A DNA stretch of 57,307 nucleotides from positions 1 to 57,307 of the forward strand of contig CAKSVD010000014.1 of the NCBI GenBank assembly GCA_934503275.1. The letters are read 5' to 3'. Shown in pieces: positions 27,628-37,039 of this stretch; within the stretch, counting starts at the first letter, position 1, and each line of letters opens with the position of its first letter. This stretch comes from an uncultured Faecalibacterium sp. GTDB taxonomy: Bacteria; Bacillota; Clostridia; Oscillospirales; Ruminococcaceae. Both the position numbers and the translations under genes were made by a program. Below the pieces are notes generated by a model. It made no database searches and was not told the DNA's origin. It saw nothing but the letters and a program-made list of their open reading frames with translations.

Positions 27628-27787
27628 GGGGCAGCGGCCTTGTGCGGTCTTATCAGTTTTTACGTTTTGCGGCAGTTTTCCTTTGTCAGACGGCACGCGG
27701 AAAGCTGCGGCGTATCGTTAAAAGTTTTGCAATCCCTCCCGCAGACAGAAACAAACGCAAAAACTTGTATTCAAGCAAAAATTCCTC

Positions 27788-27816
27788 TTGCTCTCTTGCA
27801 CCGGAATGATTATAAT
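27788..27816 (+). promoter_or_regulatory. Sigma-A promoter of pyk-luxS
   Basis: TTGCTC (27788-27793) and TATAAT (27811-27816) with a 17-base spacer. The leader is about 140 bases. The stretch 27630-27787 between the two divergent promoters holds no gene I can see. Confidence 0.8.
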
Positions 27817-27961
27817 AGTAGTTGGTAGAGTTTTGGGTTTTCCGCTCTGCCACATAAACCGACCCGCTTTACCGGGAGTTTTTGCTCCCATTGGTCATAC
27901 ACAGCAGCCTGCAGGGATGCTGTGCCGGATATAGGTAAGAGAGTTGACGGAGGTATATTGC

Positions 27962-29713
27962 ATGAGAAAGACAAAAATTATTTGCACCCTTGGCCCTTCC
28001 ACCGATAAGGAAGGTGTGCTGCGCGATCTGATCGCCAACGGCATGAACGTGGCCCGCTTCAATTTTTCCCACGGCTCCCACGAGGAGCATCTGGGCCGCT
28101 TTGAAAAGCTGAAGGCTCTGCGCGAGGAACTGGGCAAGCCCGTGGCCGCACTGCTGGACACCAAGGGCCCCGAGATCCGCCTGAAGGACTTCAAGAACGG
28201 CGTTGAGAATCTGGTTGCAGGCCAGACCTTTACCCTGACCACCCGCGATGTGGAGGGCACCAACGAGATCTGCTCCATCACCTACAAGGACCTGCCCATG
28301 GACGTGGAGCCGAACGGCACCATCATGCTGGACGACGGCCTGATCAAGCTGCAGATCCAGACCGTGAACGACACCGACATCGTCTGCACCGTGCTGAACA
28401 ACGGCAAGATCAAGAACAAGAAGGGCGTCAACGTGCCCGGCGTGCACCTGTCCATGCCGTATATGAGCCAGCGCGATAAGGACGATATCATCTTCGGCAT
28501 CCAGCAGGGCTATGATTTCATCGCCGCCTCCTTTGTGCGCACCGCACAGGACGTGTACGATATCCGCAACCTGCTGAACCAGTACGATTCCAACATCCGC
28601 ATCATTGCAAAGATCGAGAACCGCGAGGGCGTAAACAACATCGACAGCATTCTGGCTGCTGCCGATGCCGTGATGGTGGCCCGTGGCGACCTGGGCGTGG
28701 AGATCGACTTCACCGAGTTGCCCGGCATCCAGAAGACCATCATCGACCGCTCCTTCTCCTTCGGCAAGCCCATCGTCACCGCTACCCAGATGCTGGACAG
28801 CATGATCGTGAACCCCCGCCCCACCCGCGCCGAGATCTCGGACGTGGCAAACGCCATCTACGACGGTACCTCTGCCATTATGCTGTCCGGTGAGACCGCT
28901 GCCGGTGCCTACCCCGTGGAGGCACTTAAGACCATGTCCGCCATTGCTGAGCGCACTGAGCAGGAGGGCTTCCATCTGCGCGGCCGCCAGATGGATTCCA
29001 ACCCCGGCAAGATCAGCGTATCCGACGCTACCGCCCATGCCGCCTGCCTGACCGCACGGGATGTAAACGCCGCCGCCATCGTTACCGTGTCTGAGTCCGG
29101 CACCACCGCCCGCCTGCTGAGCAAGTACCGCCCGCAGCAGCCCATCATTGCCTGCGTCATGCGCGAGCAGGTGCAGCGTCAGCTGTCCCTGAGCTGGGGC
29201 ATCACCCCGCTGATGATGTCTCTGGCACACAGCACCGATGAGTTGATCGAGATGTCCACCGCTCTGGCCAAGGAGAACGGCTACCTGCACAACGGCGAAC
29301 TGGCTGTTGTGACCGCAGGCGTGCCCGTGGGCGTTTCCGGCACCACCAACATGATCAAGATCCACATGGTGGGCAACTGTCTGGCTACCGGCGTAGGCGT
29401 CGGCCCCGAGAACAATGATGTTGCCAGCGGCAAGGCCTGCGTCTGCCGCACCATGGACGAGGTGCGCGCCAAGTTCAAGCCCGGCATGGTGCTGGTGGTG
29501 CCCTCCACCAGCAACGAGATGCTGAGCTTTGTGCGCGACGCTGCCGCTCTGGTGGTGGAGGAGCCCGGCCTGAACAGCCACGCTGCCATTGCCGGCAAGG
29601 CACTGCTGAAGCCCACCGTTGTGGGTGCTAACGGTGCTACCAGCCACATCCGTGATGGTCTGATGGTGGCTGTGGATTGCGCACACGGCAGTGTGCAGCG
29701 TCTGCAGGGCTGA
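27962..29713 (+). CDS. pyk: Pyruvate kinase with C-terminal PEP-utilizing domain
   Basis: 583 aa from MRKTKIICTLGPSTD (GGAGG, 8-base spacer). Last step of glycolysis: PEP + ADP to pyruvate + ATP. Residues 1-340 are the barrel with MNVARFNFSHGSHEEH, IIAKIENREGVNNID and MVARGDLGVEI. The allosteric domain follows (about 355-470). The last about 100 residues are the extra PEP-utilizer/phosphohistidine-like domain seen in Bacillus-type enzymes (GPENNDVASGKACV; EEPGLNSHAAIAGKAL with the histidine). It is co-transcribed with luxS, 17 bases downstream. Confidence 0.97.
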   Translation: MRKTKIICTLGPSTDKEGVLRDLIANGMNVARFNFSHGSHEEHLGRFEKLKALREELGKPVAALLDTKGPEIRLKDFKNGVENLVAGQTFTLTTRDVEGTNEICSITYKDLPMDVEPNGTIMLDDGLIKLQIQTVNDTDIVCTVLNNGKIKNKKGVNVPGVHLSMPYMSQRDKDDIIFGIQQGYDFIAASFVRTAQDVYDIRNLLNQYDSNIRIIAKIENREGVNNIDSILAAADAVMVARGDLGVEIDFTELPGIQKTIIDRSFSFGKPIVTATQMLDSMIVNPRPTRAEISDVANAIYDGTSAIMLSGETAAGAYPVEALKTMSAIAERTEQEGFHLRGRQMDSNPGKISVSDATAHAACLTARDVNAAAIVTVSESGTTARLLSKYRPQQPIIACVMREQVQRQLSLSWGITPLMMSLAHSTDELIEMSTALAKENGYLHNGELAVVTAGVPVGVSGTTNMIKIHMVGNCLATGVGVGPENNDVASGKACVCRTMDEVRAKFKPGMVLVVPSTSNEMLSFVRDAAALVVEEPGLNSHAAIAGKALLKPTVVGANGATSHIRDGLMVAVDCAHGSVQRLQG

Positions 29714-29730
29714 TAAAGGAGAACTGTAGT

Positions 29731-30183
29731 ATGGAACGTATCGCAAGCTTTTGCGTGGATCACACCCGGCTGGAACGCGGAATGTATCTGAGCCGTCAGG
29801 ACGGCGATGTGCTCACTTGGGACATCCGCATGAAAAAGCCCAATCAGGGCGATTACCTGACCACTGCTGCCGCCCACACGCTGGAGCACCTGTTTGCCAC
29901 CTACGCGCGCAACAGCGCCGTGAAGGACGGGGTGATCTATGTTGGCCCCATGGGCTGCCGCACCGGCTTTTACCTGCTTACCCGGGGGCTGACCCCGGCG
30001 CAGGCGCTGCAGCTGACGGTGGATGCCTACCGCTTTATGGCTGGTTTTGAGGGCGCTGTGCCCGGTGCCAGCGAGGTGGAGTGCGGCAACTACCGCGATA
30101 TGGATCTGCCCGCTGCCAAGGCCGAGGCCGCTGCCATGCTGCTCGTGCTGGAAAACCTGACCGCAGAGGATCTGCACTACTGA
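29731..30183 (+). CDS. luxS: S-ribosylhomocysteine lyase LuxS (AI-2 synthase)
   Basis: 150 aa from MERIASFCVDHTRLERGMY (AAGGAG, 9-base spacer). It splits S-ribosylhomocysteine to homocysteine and DPD, the precursor of autoinducer-2, in the activated methyl cycle. The metal site H49-T-L-E52-H53 and Cys118 (ECGNYRDMDL) is complete, as is the catalytic Cys76 in GPMGCRTGF. Coupling to pyk is unusual and ties it to central carbon flux. No pfs or metE is adjacent. Confidence 0.97.
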   Translation: MERIASFCVDHTRLERGMYLSRQDGDVLTWDIRMKKPNQGDYLTTAAAHTLEHLFATYARNSAVKDGVIYVGPMGCRTGFYLLTRGLTPAQALQLTVDAYRFMAGFEGAVPGASEVECGNYRDMDLPAAKAEAAAMLLVLENLTAEDLHY

Positions 30184-30198
30184 TCTGTCAATATAAAG

Positions 30199-30234
30199 AG
30201 AGCGCCGCACAAAATACCGTGCAGCGCTCTTTTT
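30199..30234 (+). terminator. Terminator of pyk-luxS
   Basis: Stem AGAGCGC(-CGCAC) / (GTGC-)GCGCTCT followed by TTTT, 16 bases after the luxS stop. Confidence 0.9.
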
Positions 30235-30269
30235 GTTACAAAATGATGCGAAAGTATTATTTATAATTT

Positions 30270-30307
30270 CAGGGCAGGGGAACGTCTGCGGATGTTCCCC
30301 TGCCCTG
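30270..30307. terminator. Long hairpin between convergent luxS and HAD genes
   Basis: CAGGGCAGGGGAAC and GTTCCCCTGCCCTG pair with a short loop and are followed by TTTTT on the plus strand. It lies 19 bases beyond the HAD stop and may end transcription from both sides. Confidence 0.7.
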
Positions 30308-30325
30308 TTTTTACGAAAAGAGATT

Positions 30326-31168
30326 TTAAATCAGCCCCAAGGCTGCAAACTCCTTAGCAATGCCGTCCTCGTACACCGAGGGAGCAATGCGGTCGCAGCA
30401 CTGCCTCAGGCTTGCAGAACCGTTGGCCATACAGACGCTGATGCCGACTACATCGGTCATTTGCAGGTCGTTGTCGCTGTCGCCAAAGCCGATGCTGTCC
30501 TGCAGGGACACACCCAGATAGTCGCAGACGGCCTTGATGCCGCGTCCCTTATCAAATTTGCGGTTGATGAGTTCGCCGTTCACATAGCCGCCGTCCAGAC
30601 CGTCCAGCTTACTCTCGCAGAACACGAATCTGTCCTCGTACAGGCGTTTTGCTTCGTCCAAGTCCTCGCTGTGCTCCGCGATATACACGATCTTATACAG
30701 CGGCTCGCCCTTGTAATCAGCCAGCGGACTGATGGTCATGCCGTCCTCCATGGCCTTGCGCCAGCGGGCGGCTTCGCTGTTCAGGGGGCCTGCATCCCGG
30801 TGGGTGAAACTCCAGCGCTCGATCATCTTCAGGCTGCCGTAGGTGGCATCCCGCGCTTCCAGCGTGCACTCCACGCCGTGGCGCTCCATGGCGCTGCGCA
30901 CACCCTCTGCCAGCTGCGGCTCCATGGGCAGGTCTACCAGCACCTTGTTCCCGCAGAATACATAGCCGCCGGCGCTGCACACTGCGCCGTCAAAGCCGTA
31001 GTCCAGCAGCGGCTGGGTCATGCGCAGGTTACGCCCGGTACACAAAAACAGCTTGTGACCGTTAGCGTGCGCCTTGCGCAGCGCCTCCACCGTGCTTTGG
31101 GGGATCAGCATCTCGCCCGGGGGCAGCAGGGTGCCGTCAATATCTAAAAAAATCAGTTTTTGTTTCAT
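30326..31168 (-). CDS. Cof-type HAD-IIB phosphatase
   Basis: 280 aa. Motif I DIDGTL (9-14, nucleophile Asp9), motif II near LCTGRN (42-47), the lysine of motif III in KFDKGRGIKAV, and motif IV GFGDSDND. The C2-type cap lies between II and III. Such enzymes strip phosphate from sugar phosphates, FMN, PLP and similar small molecules; the substrate cannot be told. It is 13 bases downstream of a LacI-type regulator and probably co-transcribed, which suggests a sugar-phosphate role. Confidence 0.88.
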   Translation of the reverse strand: MKQKLIFLDIDGTLLPPGEMLIPQSTVEALRKAHANGHKLFLCTGRNLRMTQPLLDYGFDGAVCSAGGYVFCGNKVLVDLPMEPQLAEGVRSAMERHGVECTLEARDATYGSLKMIERWSFTHRDAGPLNSEAARWRKAMEDGMTISPLADYKGEPLYKIVYIAEHSEDLDEAKRLYEDRFVFCESKLDGLDGGYVNGELINRKFDKGRGIKAVCDYLGVSLQDSIGFGDSDNDLQMTDVVGISVCMANGSASLRQCCDRIAPSVYEDGIAKEFAALGLI

Positions 31169-31181
31169 TCGTTCCTCTTTT

Positions 31182-32174
31182 TTACAGTGAGCCGCGCTCT
31201 ACCAACGTATAGCCCAGCGTGGTCTGGCGCACCGGTGCAGCGTCCGGCCCGGTGTGCGCCAAGCTTTGCAGCAGCATCCGGGCAGCCTCCTGCCCTACCT
31301 GCTTTTGGTAGAAGCGGATGGTGGTCAGGCCGGGCTGCACCACCTTGCCCGCCCAGTTGTCTCCGATGCCGGCAAGGCCGGTATCCTCGCCTACTTTGCG
31401 TCCGGCAGCGCGCAGTACCTGCAATGCACCAAAGGCCACGGTGTCGGTCACGCAGACCACACCGTCCAGCTGCGGACAGCGTGCCAGCAGCTCCTCCATG
31501 CAGCGATGTCCCTCTTCCATGGAAAAGGCACCGCAGCAGGCACGGGGCAGACCGTCTGCGTTCAGTCCAGCCTCCCGCAGTGCGTCCTGCACACCCTGAC
31601 GGCGGGCAATGCCGGTGGCGGCGTCCTGCTCGCTGCCGCCGATGTACACGATATTCTTCCGGCCATGCTCCAGCATCTTCCGGGTCAGGTCGCGGGCGGC
31701 AGAGCGGTCGTCGTTATAAACGCAGGGCAAGTCCTCAAAGCGCTGCCCTGTTACCACCACAGGCACACGGCAGTCCTTCAGCGCCTTGCACAGCTGCGGG
31801 CTGTTATCACTGCCCAGCAGAATGATCCCGGCCACATGGTTGCGCTGCAACGCCGCAAGATATTGCAGTTCCATCTGCTCATCCAGTTCGGTGTCTGCCA
31901 GCAGCATCAGGTAACGGCTTGCGCCCAACTCGGTTGCAATACCGCTGGTGATCTGCCCCACCGACTGGGAGCTGATGCTGGGCACAATGACCCCCACCTG
32001 ACGCACCTTGCCGGTGCGCAGGGTCTGGGCGGCAGTGTCCGGGCTGTAACCGGTTTTTTCCACTACGGCTTGTATCACGGCACGCTTCTGCTCGCTGAGG
32101 GGGCCGCCGTTTAAATAGCGGCTGACCGCAGCACTGGAAACGCCTGCCATCTTTGCAATATCACTGATGGTCAT
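31182..32174 (-). CDS. LacI-family transcriptional regulator
   Basis: 330 aa from MTISDIAKMAGVSSAAVSRYLNG; this start places the helix-turn-helix at the N-terminus and has a GGAG 10 bases upstream. The hinge helix (LSEQKRAVIQAVVEKTGYSPDTAAQTLRTG) and a periplasmic-binding-protein-like effector domain (about 60-330) follow. A LacI-type operator overlaps the start region of its own promoter, so autorepression is likely. The effector is probably a sugar; no transporter is adjacent. The HAD phosphatase is cotranscribed. Confidence 0.93.
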   Translation of the reverse strand: MTISDIAKMAGVSSAAVSRYLNGGPLSEQKRAVIQAVVEKTGYSPDTAAQTLRTGKVRQVGVIVPSISSQSVGQITSGIATELGASRYLMLLADTELDEQMELQYLAALQRNHVAGIILLGSDNSPQLCKALKDCRVPVVVTGQRFEDLPCVYNDDRSAARDLTRKMLEHGRKNIVYIGGSEQDAATGIARRQGVQDALREAGLNADGLPRACCGAFSMEEGHRCMEELLARCPQLDGVVCVTDTVAFGALQVLRAAGRKVGEDTGLAGIGDNWAGKVVQPGLTTIRFYQKQVGQEAARMLLQSLAHTGPDAAPVRQTTLGYTLVERGSL

Positions 32175-32209
32175 GGGGTATTTTCTCCGTTCCCTCTCCG
32201 GTGGCAATG

Positions 32210-32223
32210 TGTAAACGTTTTCA
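32210..32223 (-). promoter_or_regulatory. LacI-type operator in front of the regulator gene
   Basis: TGTAAACG-TTTTCA, a near-perfect 14-base palindrome with the central CG of LacI/GalR operators. It lies 6-20 bases downstream of the -10 box. Confidence 0.65.
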
Positions 32224-32228
32224 TGCTT

Positions 32229-32257
32229 ATTATAAATCCGTTTCAGATTTCCCGCAA
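32229..32257 (-). promoter_or_regulatory. Sigma-A promoter of the lacI-type gene
   Basis: On the minus strand TTGCGG (32257-32252) and TATAAT (32234-32229) with a 17-base spacer. Confidence 0.8.
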
Positions 32258-32370
32258 GAGGTGCAATGACCGTTTTTCTGCGGGGCTGTCCGCTGCTTTT
32301 TTGGTAATTTTACACAATCCAAACGATTTTGCATTCTGATTTACCACCAGAATTGCAAAAACCGCTGCGC

Positions 32371-33168
32371 TTATACAAGTCCCATGCTGATGGCGCGTGC
32401 GATAAGCCCCAGCACCAGCGCTGCCAGAATAATGCCCAGCACTACCCTGCTCTCGCCGCCGGTCTGCTGCTTTTTGCTGCGGGAGGCTGTGCTGCGGCTC
32501 TGCTTTGTACCGGTGCTGCGGCTGCGGGCAGAGGTGTTCTGCCGCCCGGCAGTGCTTTTGGTGCTGCGGGCAGTCTGGGTATTGCGGGTCTTTGTGCGGG
32601 CGGCGGCCTTTCCCTGCTGCGCATTCTGCGGGCTGCTCTGGCGGGCCTTGAGAGGCTTGCCCTCGCTGCAGCGGCTCAGGTAGTCCTCTGCCTCGCGGTA
32701 ATACTGCGCCAGCTCATTTTCCTTAAAGGCAGTACCGGCGTAGCCCTCCTCCAGCGCCTCGATAGCCTCGTTGAACAGCAGGGCTGACTGTGCGCCGTCC
32801 GCTGCAACTGCTGCGTGGGCAGCCTCGTTGCGGGCGGTGCGGATGGCGTTGCAGGCATGGCGGGCGGCAGAGGGATGTGCCGTGTTGCCCAGCAGGTCCA
32901 GCGGGCGGGCGGCATCGGTCTCCGGGTCCAGCAGTACCCGCATACACAGGGTTGTGTCCAGCTGCTGCCAGCTGGTCTTGCCGGTAAGGTCTGGCATACG
33001 GTCGTAGTAGTCCGGGCTTTCCTGCTTGCGGGCGGCAATATGCTCCAGCAGCGCATCCAGACTGTGTGCCCCGGGCTTGCGTTCCCAGTGCCAGCGCAGC
33101 AGGCGGCGGCTGATCTCATCGCAGGCAGTCTTGATCTCAAAGGCCACCTGTAAGGCTTGTTCCGGCAT
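32371..33168 (-). CDS. Membrane-anchored protein with HEPN-like N-terminal domain
   Basis: 265 aa from MPEQALQVAFEIKT (AAAGGA, 6-base spacer). Residues 1-170 are helical and contain AIRTARNEAAHAA; R113-NEAA-H118 fits the R-x4-H motif of HEPN domains, as in Swt1-like HEPN proteins. Residues 175-240 are a low-complexity Ser/Thr/Arg/Gln linker, strongly basic. One transmembrane helix (about 243-262) ends the protein, so the HEPN part would be cytosolic on a tail anchor. HEPN proteins are often RNases or RNA binders. It follows the zinc-ribbon/EPTR-repeat gene, also tail-anchored; a candidate terminator lies between. Confidence 0.6.
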   Translation of the reverse strand: MPEQALQVAFEIKTACDEISRRLLRWHWERKPGAHSLDALLEHIAARKQESPDYYDRMPDLTGKTSWQQLDTTLCMRVLLDPETDAARPLDLLGNTAHPSAARHACNAIRTARNEAAHAAVAADGAQSALLFNEAIEALEEGYAGTAFKENELAQYYREAEDYLSRCSEGKPLKARQSSPQNAQQGKAAARTKTRNTQTARSTKSTAGRQNTSARSRSTGTKQSRSTASRSKKQQTGGESRVVLGIILAALVLGLIARAISMGLV

Positions 33169-33199
33169 GGTATTTCCTTTCTGTGCAATGCACACAAAA

Positions 33200-33228
33200 G
33201 GCGGAGAAGGCACGCTGCCCCCTCCGCC
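33200..33228 (-). terminator. Hairpin between the EPTR-repeat gene and the HEPN gene
   Basis: Stem GGCGGAG / CTCCGCC, followed on the minus strand by TTTTGTG. It lies 14 bases past the upstream gene's stop and may attenuate read-through. Confidence 0.6.
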
Positions 33229-33242
33229 GGGATGATCTTATT

Positions 33243-34289
33243 TTACAGCACGAACTGGTAGTACACAAAGCCGCACAGTGCAATGGCTGCGCACAGGATG
33301 GCCGTAATGGGCGGTACCCAGCGGATCAACGCTTCTGCCACGCTGTCCCGGCTGTCCTCGTACTCCTCGTCCTCCTCCACAGGCGCGGGCTGACGCACCG
33401 GAGCCGGAGCCGGACGGCGGGCGGCGACGGGCATCACCCGGGTGCCCTCGTCTGCTGCAGCAGCGCCGGAATACGGTGCGCGGGCAGAGGCGTCCAGCAC
33501 ACGGGTGGGCTCCGGGATGGGCTGAACAGGGGCAGCCTTCGGCTGGTATGCCGGGGCTCCCATGACCCGGGTGGGCTCCTCTACGGGCGCTGCCGGGGCG
33601 GCAGGGGCCGCACCCACGATGCGGGTAGGCTCCTCCACCGCAGCGGGAGCCTCCGGGGCGTTGAGAGGCATTTCCATCTCGTCTGCCGGGGCGGCGGGCT
33701 GCAGCAGGGTGTTCAGCGCGTTCTGCAGCAGAATGCGGTCGCAGCCGCACTCAGAGCAGTAAACCGTGTCCTCCTCGGTGGGGTGGAAGGCACCACAGGC
33801 GCAGTACCAACCGTTTTCAAACACCTGCGGCTGATACTTGAGCCCGGTGCGGTTCATGCGGGCCTCCAGCGCCTTTTGCAGTTCTGGGGCCAAACGGCGG
33901 GGCGCAGGCAGACGCACACGCTTGATACCGTCCAGATGCACCACGCGCTTGCCGTTGTACACGTTGCACAGCGAAACATCCACGCTGGTGATAGCCTTTG
34001 CCGTGATGAACACGGCATCGTCCTGCCCGAACAACTCGCCGGGCTTTACCTGCAGATCCCGGTACTCGAACTTATCCTCGCACAGGATCACACCGTCCAC
34101 GCCCTTGCACTTGAAGTGGATCTCCAGTGCGGTCAGGGTCACGCGGGAAATATTCTTGAAGGTCAGGCAGACAGCGTGCTCGCCGCTGACATCCCCCTTG
34201 AGCAGTTCCACGCAGACGAACTGCACCGGACTGCCGGGGGTATAGTAGTTTGCGCGGGTCTGTGCGACCGGGTTAAAATTCTCCTCCAC
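33243..34289 (-). CDS. Tail-anchored zinc-ribbon protein with four EPTRV-type repeats
   Basis: 348 aa from GTG (VEENFNPVAQTR), since AAGGAG lies 8 bases before it; a TTG seven codons earlier contains that site inside the gene. Residues 1-140 form a beta-rich domain of unknown family (VCVELLKGD...AVCLTFKNISRVTLTALEIHFKC). A zinc ribbon follows (Cys163, 165, 178, 181). In the Pro/Ala-rich middle, EEPTRIVG, EEPTRVMG, PEPTRVLD and DEGTRVMP centre on Thr222, 240, 262 and 283. A single transmembrane helix ends the protein (about 326-346). The repeats look like phospho-threonine docking peptides; FHA domains and kinases are the natural partners. It starts 26 bases after ftsH ends. Function unknown. 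Confidence 0.7.
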   Translation of the reverse strand: MEENFNPVAQTRANYYTPGSPVQFVCVELLKGDVSGEHAVCLTFKNISRVTLTALEIHFKCKGVDGVILCEDKFEYRDLQVKPGELFGQDDAVFITAKAITSVDVSLCNVYNGKRVVHLDGIKRVRLPAPRRLAPELQKALEARMNRTGLKYQPQVFENGWYCACGAFHPTEEDTVYCSECGCDRILLQNALNTLLQPAAPADEMEMPLNAPEAPAAVEEPTRIVGAAPAAPAAPVEEPTRVMGAPAYQPKAAPVQPIPEPTRVLDASARAPYSGAAAADEGTRVMPVAARRPAPAPVRQPAPVEEDEEYEDSRDSVAEALIRWVPPITAILCAAIALCGFVYYQFVL

Positions 34290-34315
34290 GATGTTCGCTC
34301 CTTTCTTCAAAAAGC

Positions 34316-36451
34316 TTAGTCCTGCTGCTCCGGGGCGTCCGGCTGCGGCACTTCCGGCTGGGCAGGCTCAGCCTGCTCGGCGGGTTCGGCACGCTCAGCA
34401 GTCTGGGCAGGCTCTGCGGGCTGCACCGGAGCGGGCTGCACGGTCTGGTCGGGCTGTGCCTGCTCAGGCTGTGCAGCCTCGCAGGGAGGCAGGGTGCCGC
34501 CGGCCATAATGGTGTTGAACTGCTCCTCGTTGAGTTTTTCGCGTTCCATCAGAGCCTTGGCCAGCGCATGAAGCTGATCGATGTGCTCGGTCAGGGTGCG
34601 GCGGCAGGTCTCGTAGGCCTCGTCGATGATATCGCGGGTCTCGCTGTCGATCTCGGCAGCGGTGGTCTCGCTATAGCCCTTGCCCTGACCCAAGTCGCGG
34701 CCAAGGAAGGTCTCCTCCTGCGAGGTGCCGTAGACCACAGGGCCCAGACGCTCGGAGAAACCGTAGCGGGTGATCATCTGGCGGGCGATGTTGGTGGCCT
34801 GCTGCAGGTCGTTGGAGGCACCGGTGGAGATGTCCTCCAGGATCAGCTGCTCGGCCACGCGGCCGCCCAAGCTGGACACGATGTCCTCAAACATTTCACC
34901 CTTGGTCACATAGCTGCGATCCTTCTCGGGCAGATACATGGTGTAGCCGCCGGCCTGACCGCGCGGGATGATGGTGATCTCGTGCACGCGGGGGTGGTGC
35001 TTGCAGTAGAAGCCCGCCACTGCGTGACCGGCCTCGTGGTAGGCGGTGAGTTTTTTCTCCTCCGGGGTAACCACGCGGCTCTTTTTCTCGGGGCCAGCCA
35101 TCACCTTCATGGAGGCTTCCTCGATATCCTCCATGGTAATGGCCTTGCGGTTGCGGCGGGCTGCCAGCAGTGCAGCCTCGTTGACAAGGTTTTCAAGGTC
35201 TGCACCGGCAAAACCGGCAGTGCGCTGCGCGATGACCTTCAGGGAGACGTCCGGTGCAAGAGGCTTGTTGCGGGTATGCACCTTCAGGATCTCCTCGCGG
35301 CCCTTGACATCCGGCAGACCCACATAGACCTGACGGTCAAAGCGGCCGGGACGCAGCAGCGCCTTATCCAGAATGTCGGCACGGTTGGTGGCAGCCATGA
35401 CGATGATGCCGTCGTTGGCCTCAAAGCCATCCATCTCCACCAGCAGCTGGTTCAAAGTCTGCTCGCGCTCATCGTGACCGCCGCCCAGACCTGCGCCGCG
35501 CTGACGACCCACGGCATCGATCTCGTCGATAAAGATGATGCAGGGCATGGACTTTTTGGCCTTATCGAACAAATCGCGCACGCGGGATGCGCCCACGCCG
35601 ACGTACATCTCCACAAAGTCCGAGCCGGAGATGGAGTAGAAGGGCACCCCGGCCTCGCCTGCACAGGCACGCGCCAGCAGGGTCTTACCGGTACCCGGAG
35701 GGCCCACCAACAGCACGCCGTGGGGGATGCGGGCGCCCAGCGTATTGAATTTATCCGGGCTCTTGAGGAACTCCACAACTTCCTTGAGTTCCTCTTTTTC
35801 CTCGTCCTCACCGGCCACATCGGCAAAGGTGGCAGTCTTTTTGTTCTCGTGCTCGTCCTTCACCTTGGCCTTGCCTACGTTCATGATGCCGCCGCCACCG
35901 GCGCCGCCGCGCATCATGGAGAACAGCAAAAAGCCGGTACAGCCCAGCATGGCCAGATAGAACAGGATCTCCATCCATGGGATGGTCTCCTTGGCGGGCA
36001 CATAGTCGTACACCATAGGAGCGTCGGGGTTGGCTGCATCGTACTGGGCGATGTAGTCCGATACATGGTCCACGAACATCCGGGCATAGGGCAGCTTATA
36101 GCTGACCGTCTCGGTGCCGTCCTCGTTCTTCTTTACCCCGGTGGGGGCAGAGGAAGAAGAGGACAGCAGACCGGAAAGCAGCCCGCCCGTGGACTGGGTG
36201 GTGGTCTGCTCGGCAGCATTGGGCAGTTCCTGTGCACCCTCCTTCAGGGTCATGGTGATCACGCCGGTATTCAGGTCCAGCGAGAATTTGGTGACCTGAT
36301 TGCTCTCAAAATAGTGTACCACCGTGGAATATGCCATAGAGGAGCCGCTGGCGCTGCCGCCGGTGCCGCCCAGCACCGACCACACCATCAGCACGGCTGC
36401 CAGTACAATGGCGATCACCAGCGGATTGAAACGGGGTTTCTTCGGTTGCAA
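34316..36451 (-). CDS. ftsH: ATP-dependent zinc metalloprotease FtsH
   Basis: 711 aa from TTG ([12 protein letters not shown]); GGAG is 9 bases before this codon but touches the TTG three codons earlier. Membrane hexamer that degrades misfolded and regulatory proteins. Two transmembrane helices (about 10-29 and 160-180) flank the external domain. AAA+ domain with GPPGTGKT (250-257), [15 protein letters not shown] and the SRH region; protease HEAGH zinc site ([11 protein letters not shown]). The C-terminal 70 residues are a Pro/Ala/Glu/Gln repeat unlike standard FtsH. It follows hpt by 39 bases, the usual tilS-hpt-ftsH order. Confidence 0.96.
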   Translation of the reverse strand: MQPKKPRFNPLVIAIVLAAVLMVWSVLGGTGGSASGSSMAYSTVVHYFESNQVTKFSLDLNTGVITMTLKEGAQELPNAAEQTTTQSTGGLLSGLLSSSSSAPTGVKKNEDGTETVSYKLPYARMFVDHVSDYIAQYDAANPDAPMVYDYVPAKETIPWMEILFYLAMLGCTGFLLFSMMRGGAGGGGIMNVGKAKVKDEHENKKTATFADVAGEDEEKEELKEVVEFLKSPDKFNTLGARIPHGVLLVGPPGTGKTLLARACAGEAGVPFYSISGSDFVEMYVGVGASRVRDLFDKAKKSMPCIIFIDEIDAVGRQRGAGLGGGHDEREQTLNQLLVEMDGFEANDGIIVMAATNRADILDKALLRPGRFDRQVYVGLPDVKGREEILKVHTRNKPLAPDVSLKVIAQRTAGFAGADLENLVNEAALLAARRNRKAITMEDIEEASMKVMAGPEKKSRVVTPEEKKLTAYHEAGHAVAGFYCKHHPRVHEITIIPRGQAGGYTMYLPEKDRSYVTKGEMFEDIVSSLGGRVAEQLILEDISTGASNDLQQATNIARQMITRYGFSERLGPVVYGTSQEETFLGRDLGQGKGYSETTAAEIDSETRDIIDEAYETCRRTLTEHIDQLHALAKALMEREKLNEEQFNTIMAGGTLPPCEAAQPEQAQPDQTVQPAPVQPAEPAQTAERAEPAEQAEPAQPEVPQPDAPEQQD

Positions 36452-36490
36452 AAAAATCAACTCCAGTTCTGGATTTTTATAATGGACACG

Positions 36491-37039
36491 TTACTTCGTG
36501 TAGACCTCGGGCTTCAGCACGCCGACATAGGGCAGGTTGCGGTATTTTTCGTCGTAGTCCAGACCATAGCCCACCACGAACTCGTCCGGCACCTGAAAGC
36601 CCTCGTAATCCGGCTGGATGTCGGCCTTGCGGCGGCTGGGCTTATCAAGGATGGTGCAGATCTTAACGGAGTTCGGGTTGCGCATCTTGAGCATGGGCAC
36701 AAGGTTGGACAGGGTGACGCCGGTGTCCAGGATGTCCTCCACGATCAGCACATCCTTGCCGGACAGATTGCCGTCCAGATCCTTGATGATCTTGACCAGA
36801 CCGCTGGTGGTGGTGTTGCTGCCGCCGTAGCTGGAGACCACCATAAAGTCGATATTGCAGGGGATGCTCACAGCCCGCATCAGGTCGGCCATAAAGACCA
36901 CCGAGCCCTTGAGGATGGACACCAGCACCAGATTTTTACCGGCATAATCCCGGCTGATCTGAGCGCCCAGCTCTGCCACCTTGGCCTTCAGCTGCTCTTC
37001 GCTGACCAGAACGGTCTTGATATCATCGTGCATACTCAT
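36491..37039 (-). CDS. hpt: Hypoxanthine phosphoribosyltransferase
   Basis: 182 aa from [18 protein letters not shown] (AGGAGG, 9-base spacer). Converts hypoxanthine and guanine with PRPP to IMP and GMP. The PRPP motif [17 protein letters not shown], the metal loop [13 protein letters not shown] and the purine site [29 protein letters not shown] are intact. Its start overlaps the tilS end by 17 bases, which is typical and suggests translational coupling. Confidence 0.96.
   Translation of the reverse strand: MSMHDDIKTVLVSEEQLKAKVAELGAQISRDYAGKNLVLVSILKGSVVFMADLMRAVSIPCNIDFMVVSSYGGSNTTTSGLVKIIKDLDGNLSGKDVLIVEDILDTGVTLSNLVPMLKMRNPNSVKICTILDKPSRRKADIQPDYEGFQVPDEFVVGYGLDYDEKYRNLPYVGVLKPEVYTK

Noticed and set aside
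30241..30325. Small RNA gene between luxS and the HAD gene
   Set aside because: The stretch is explained by the terminator hairpins of two convergent genes; no promoter precedes it.
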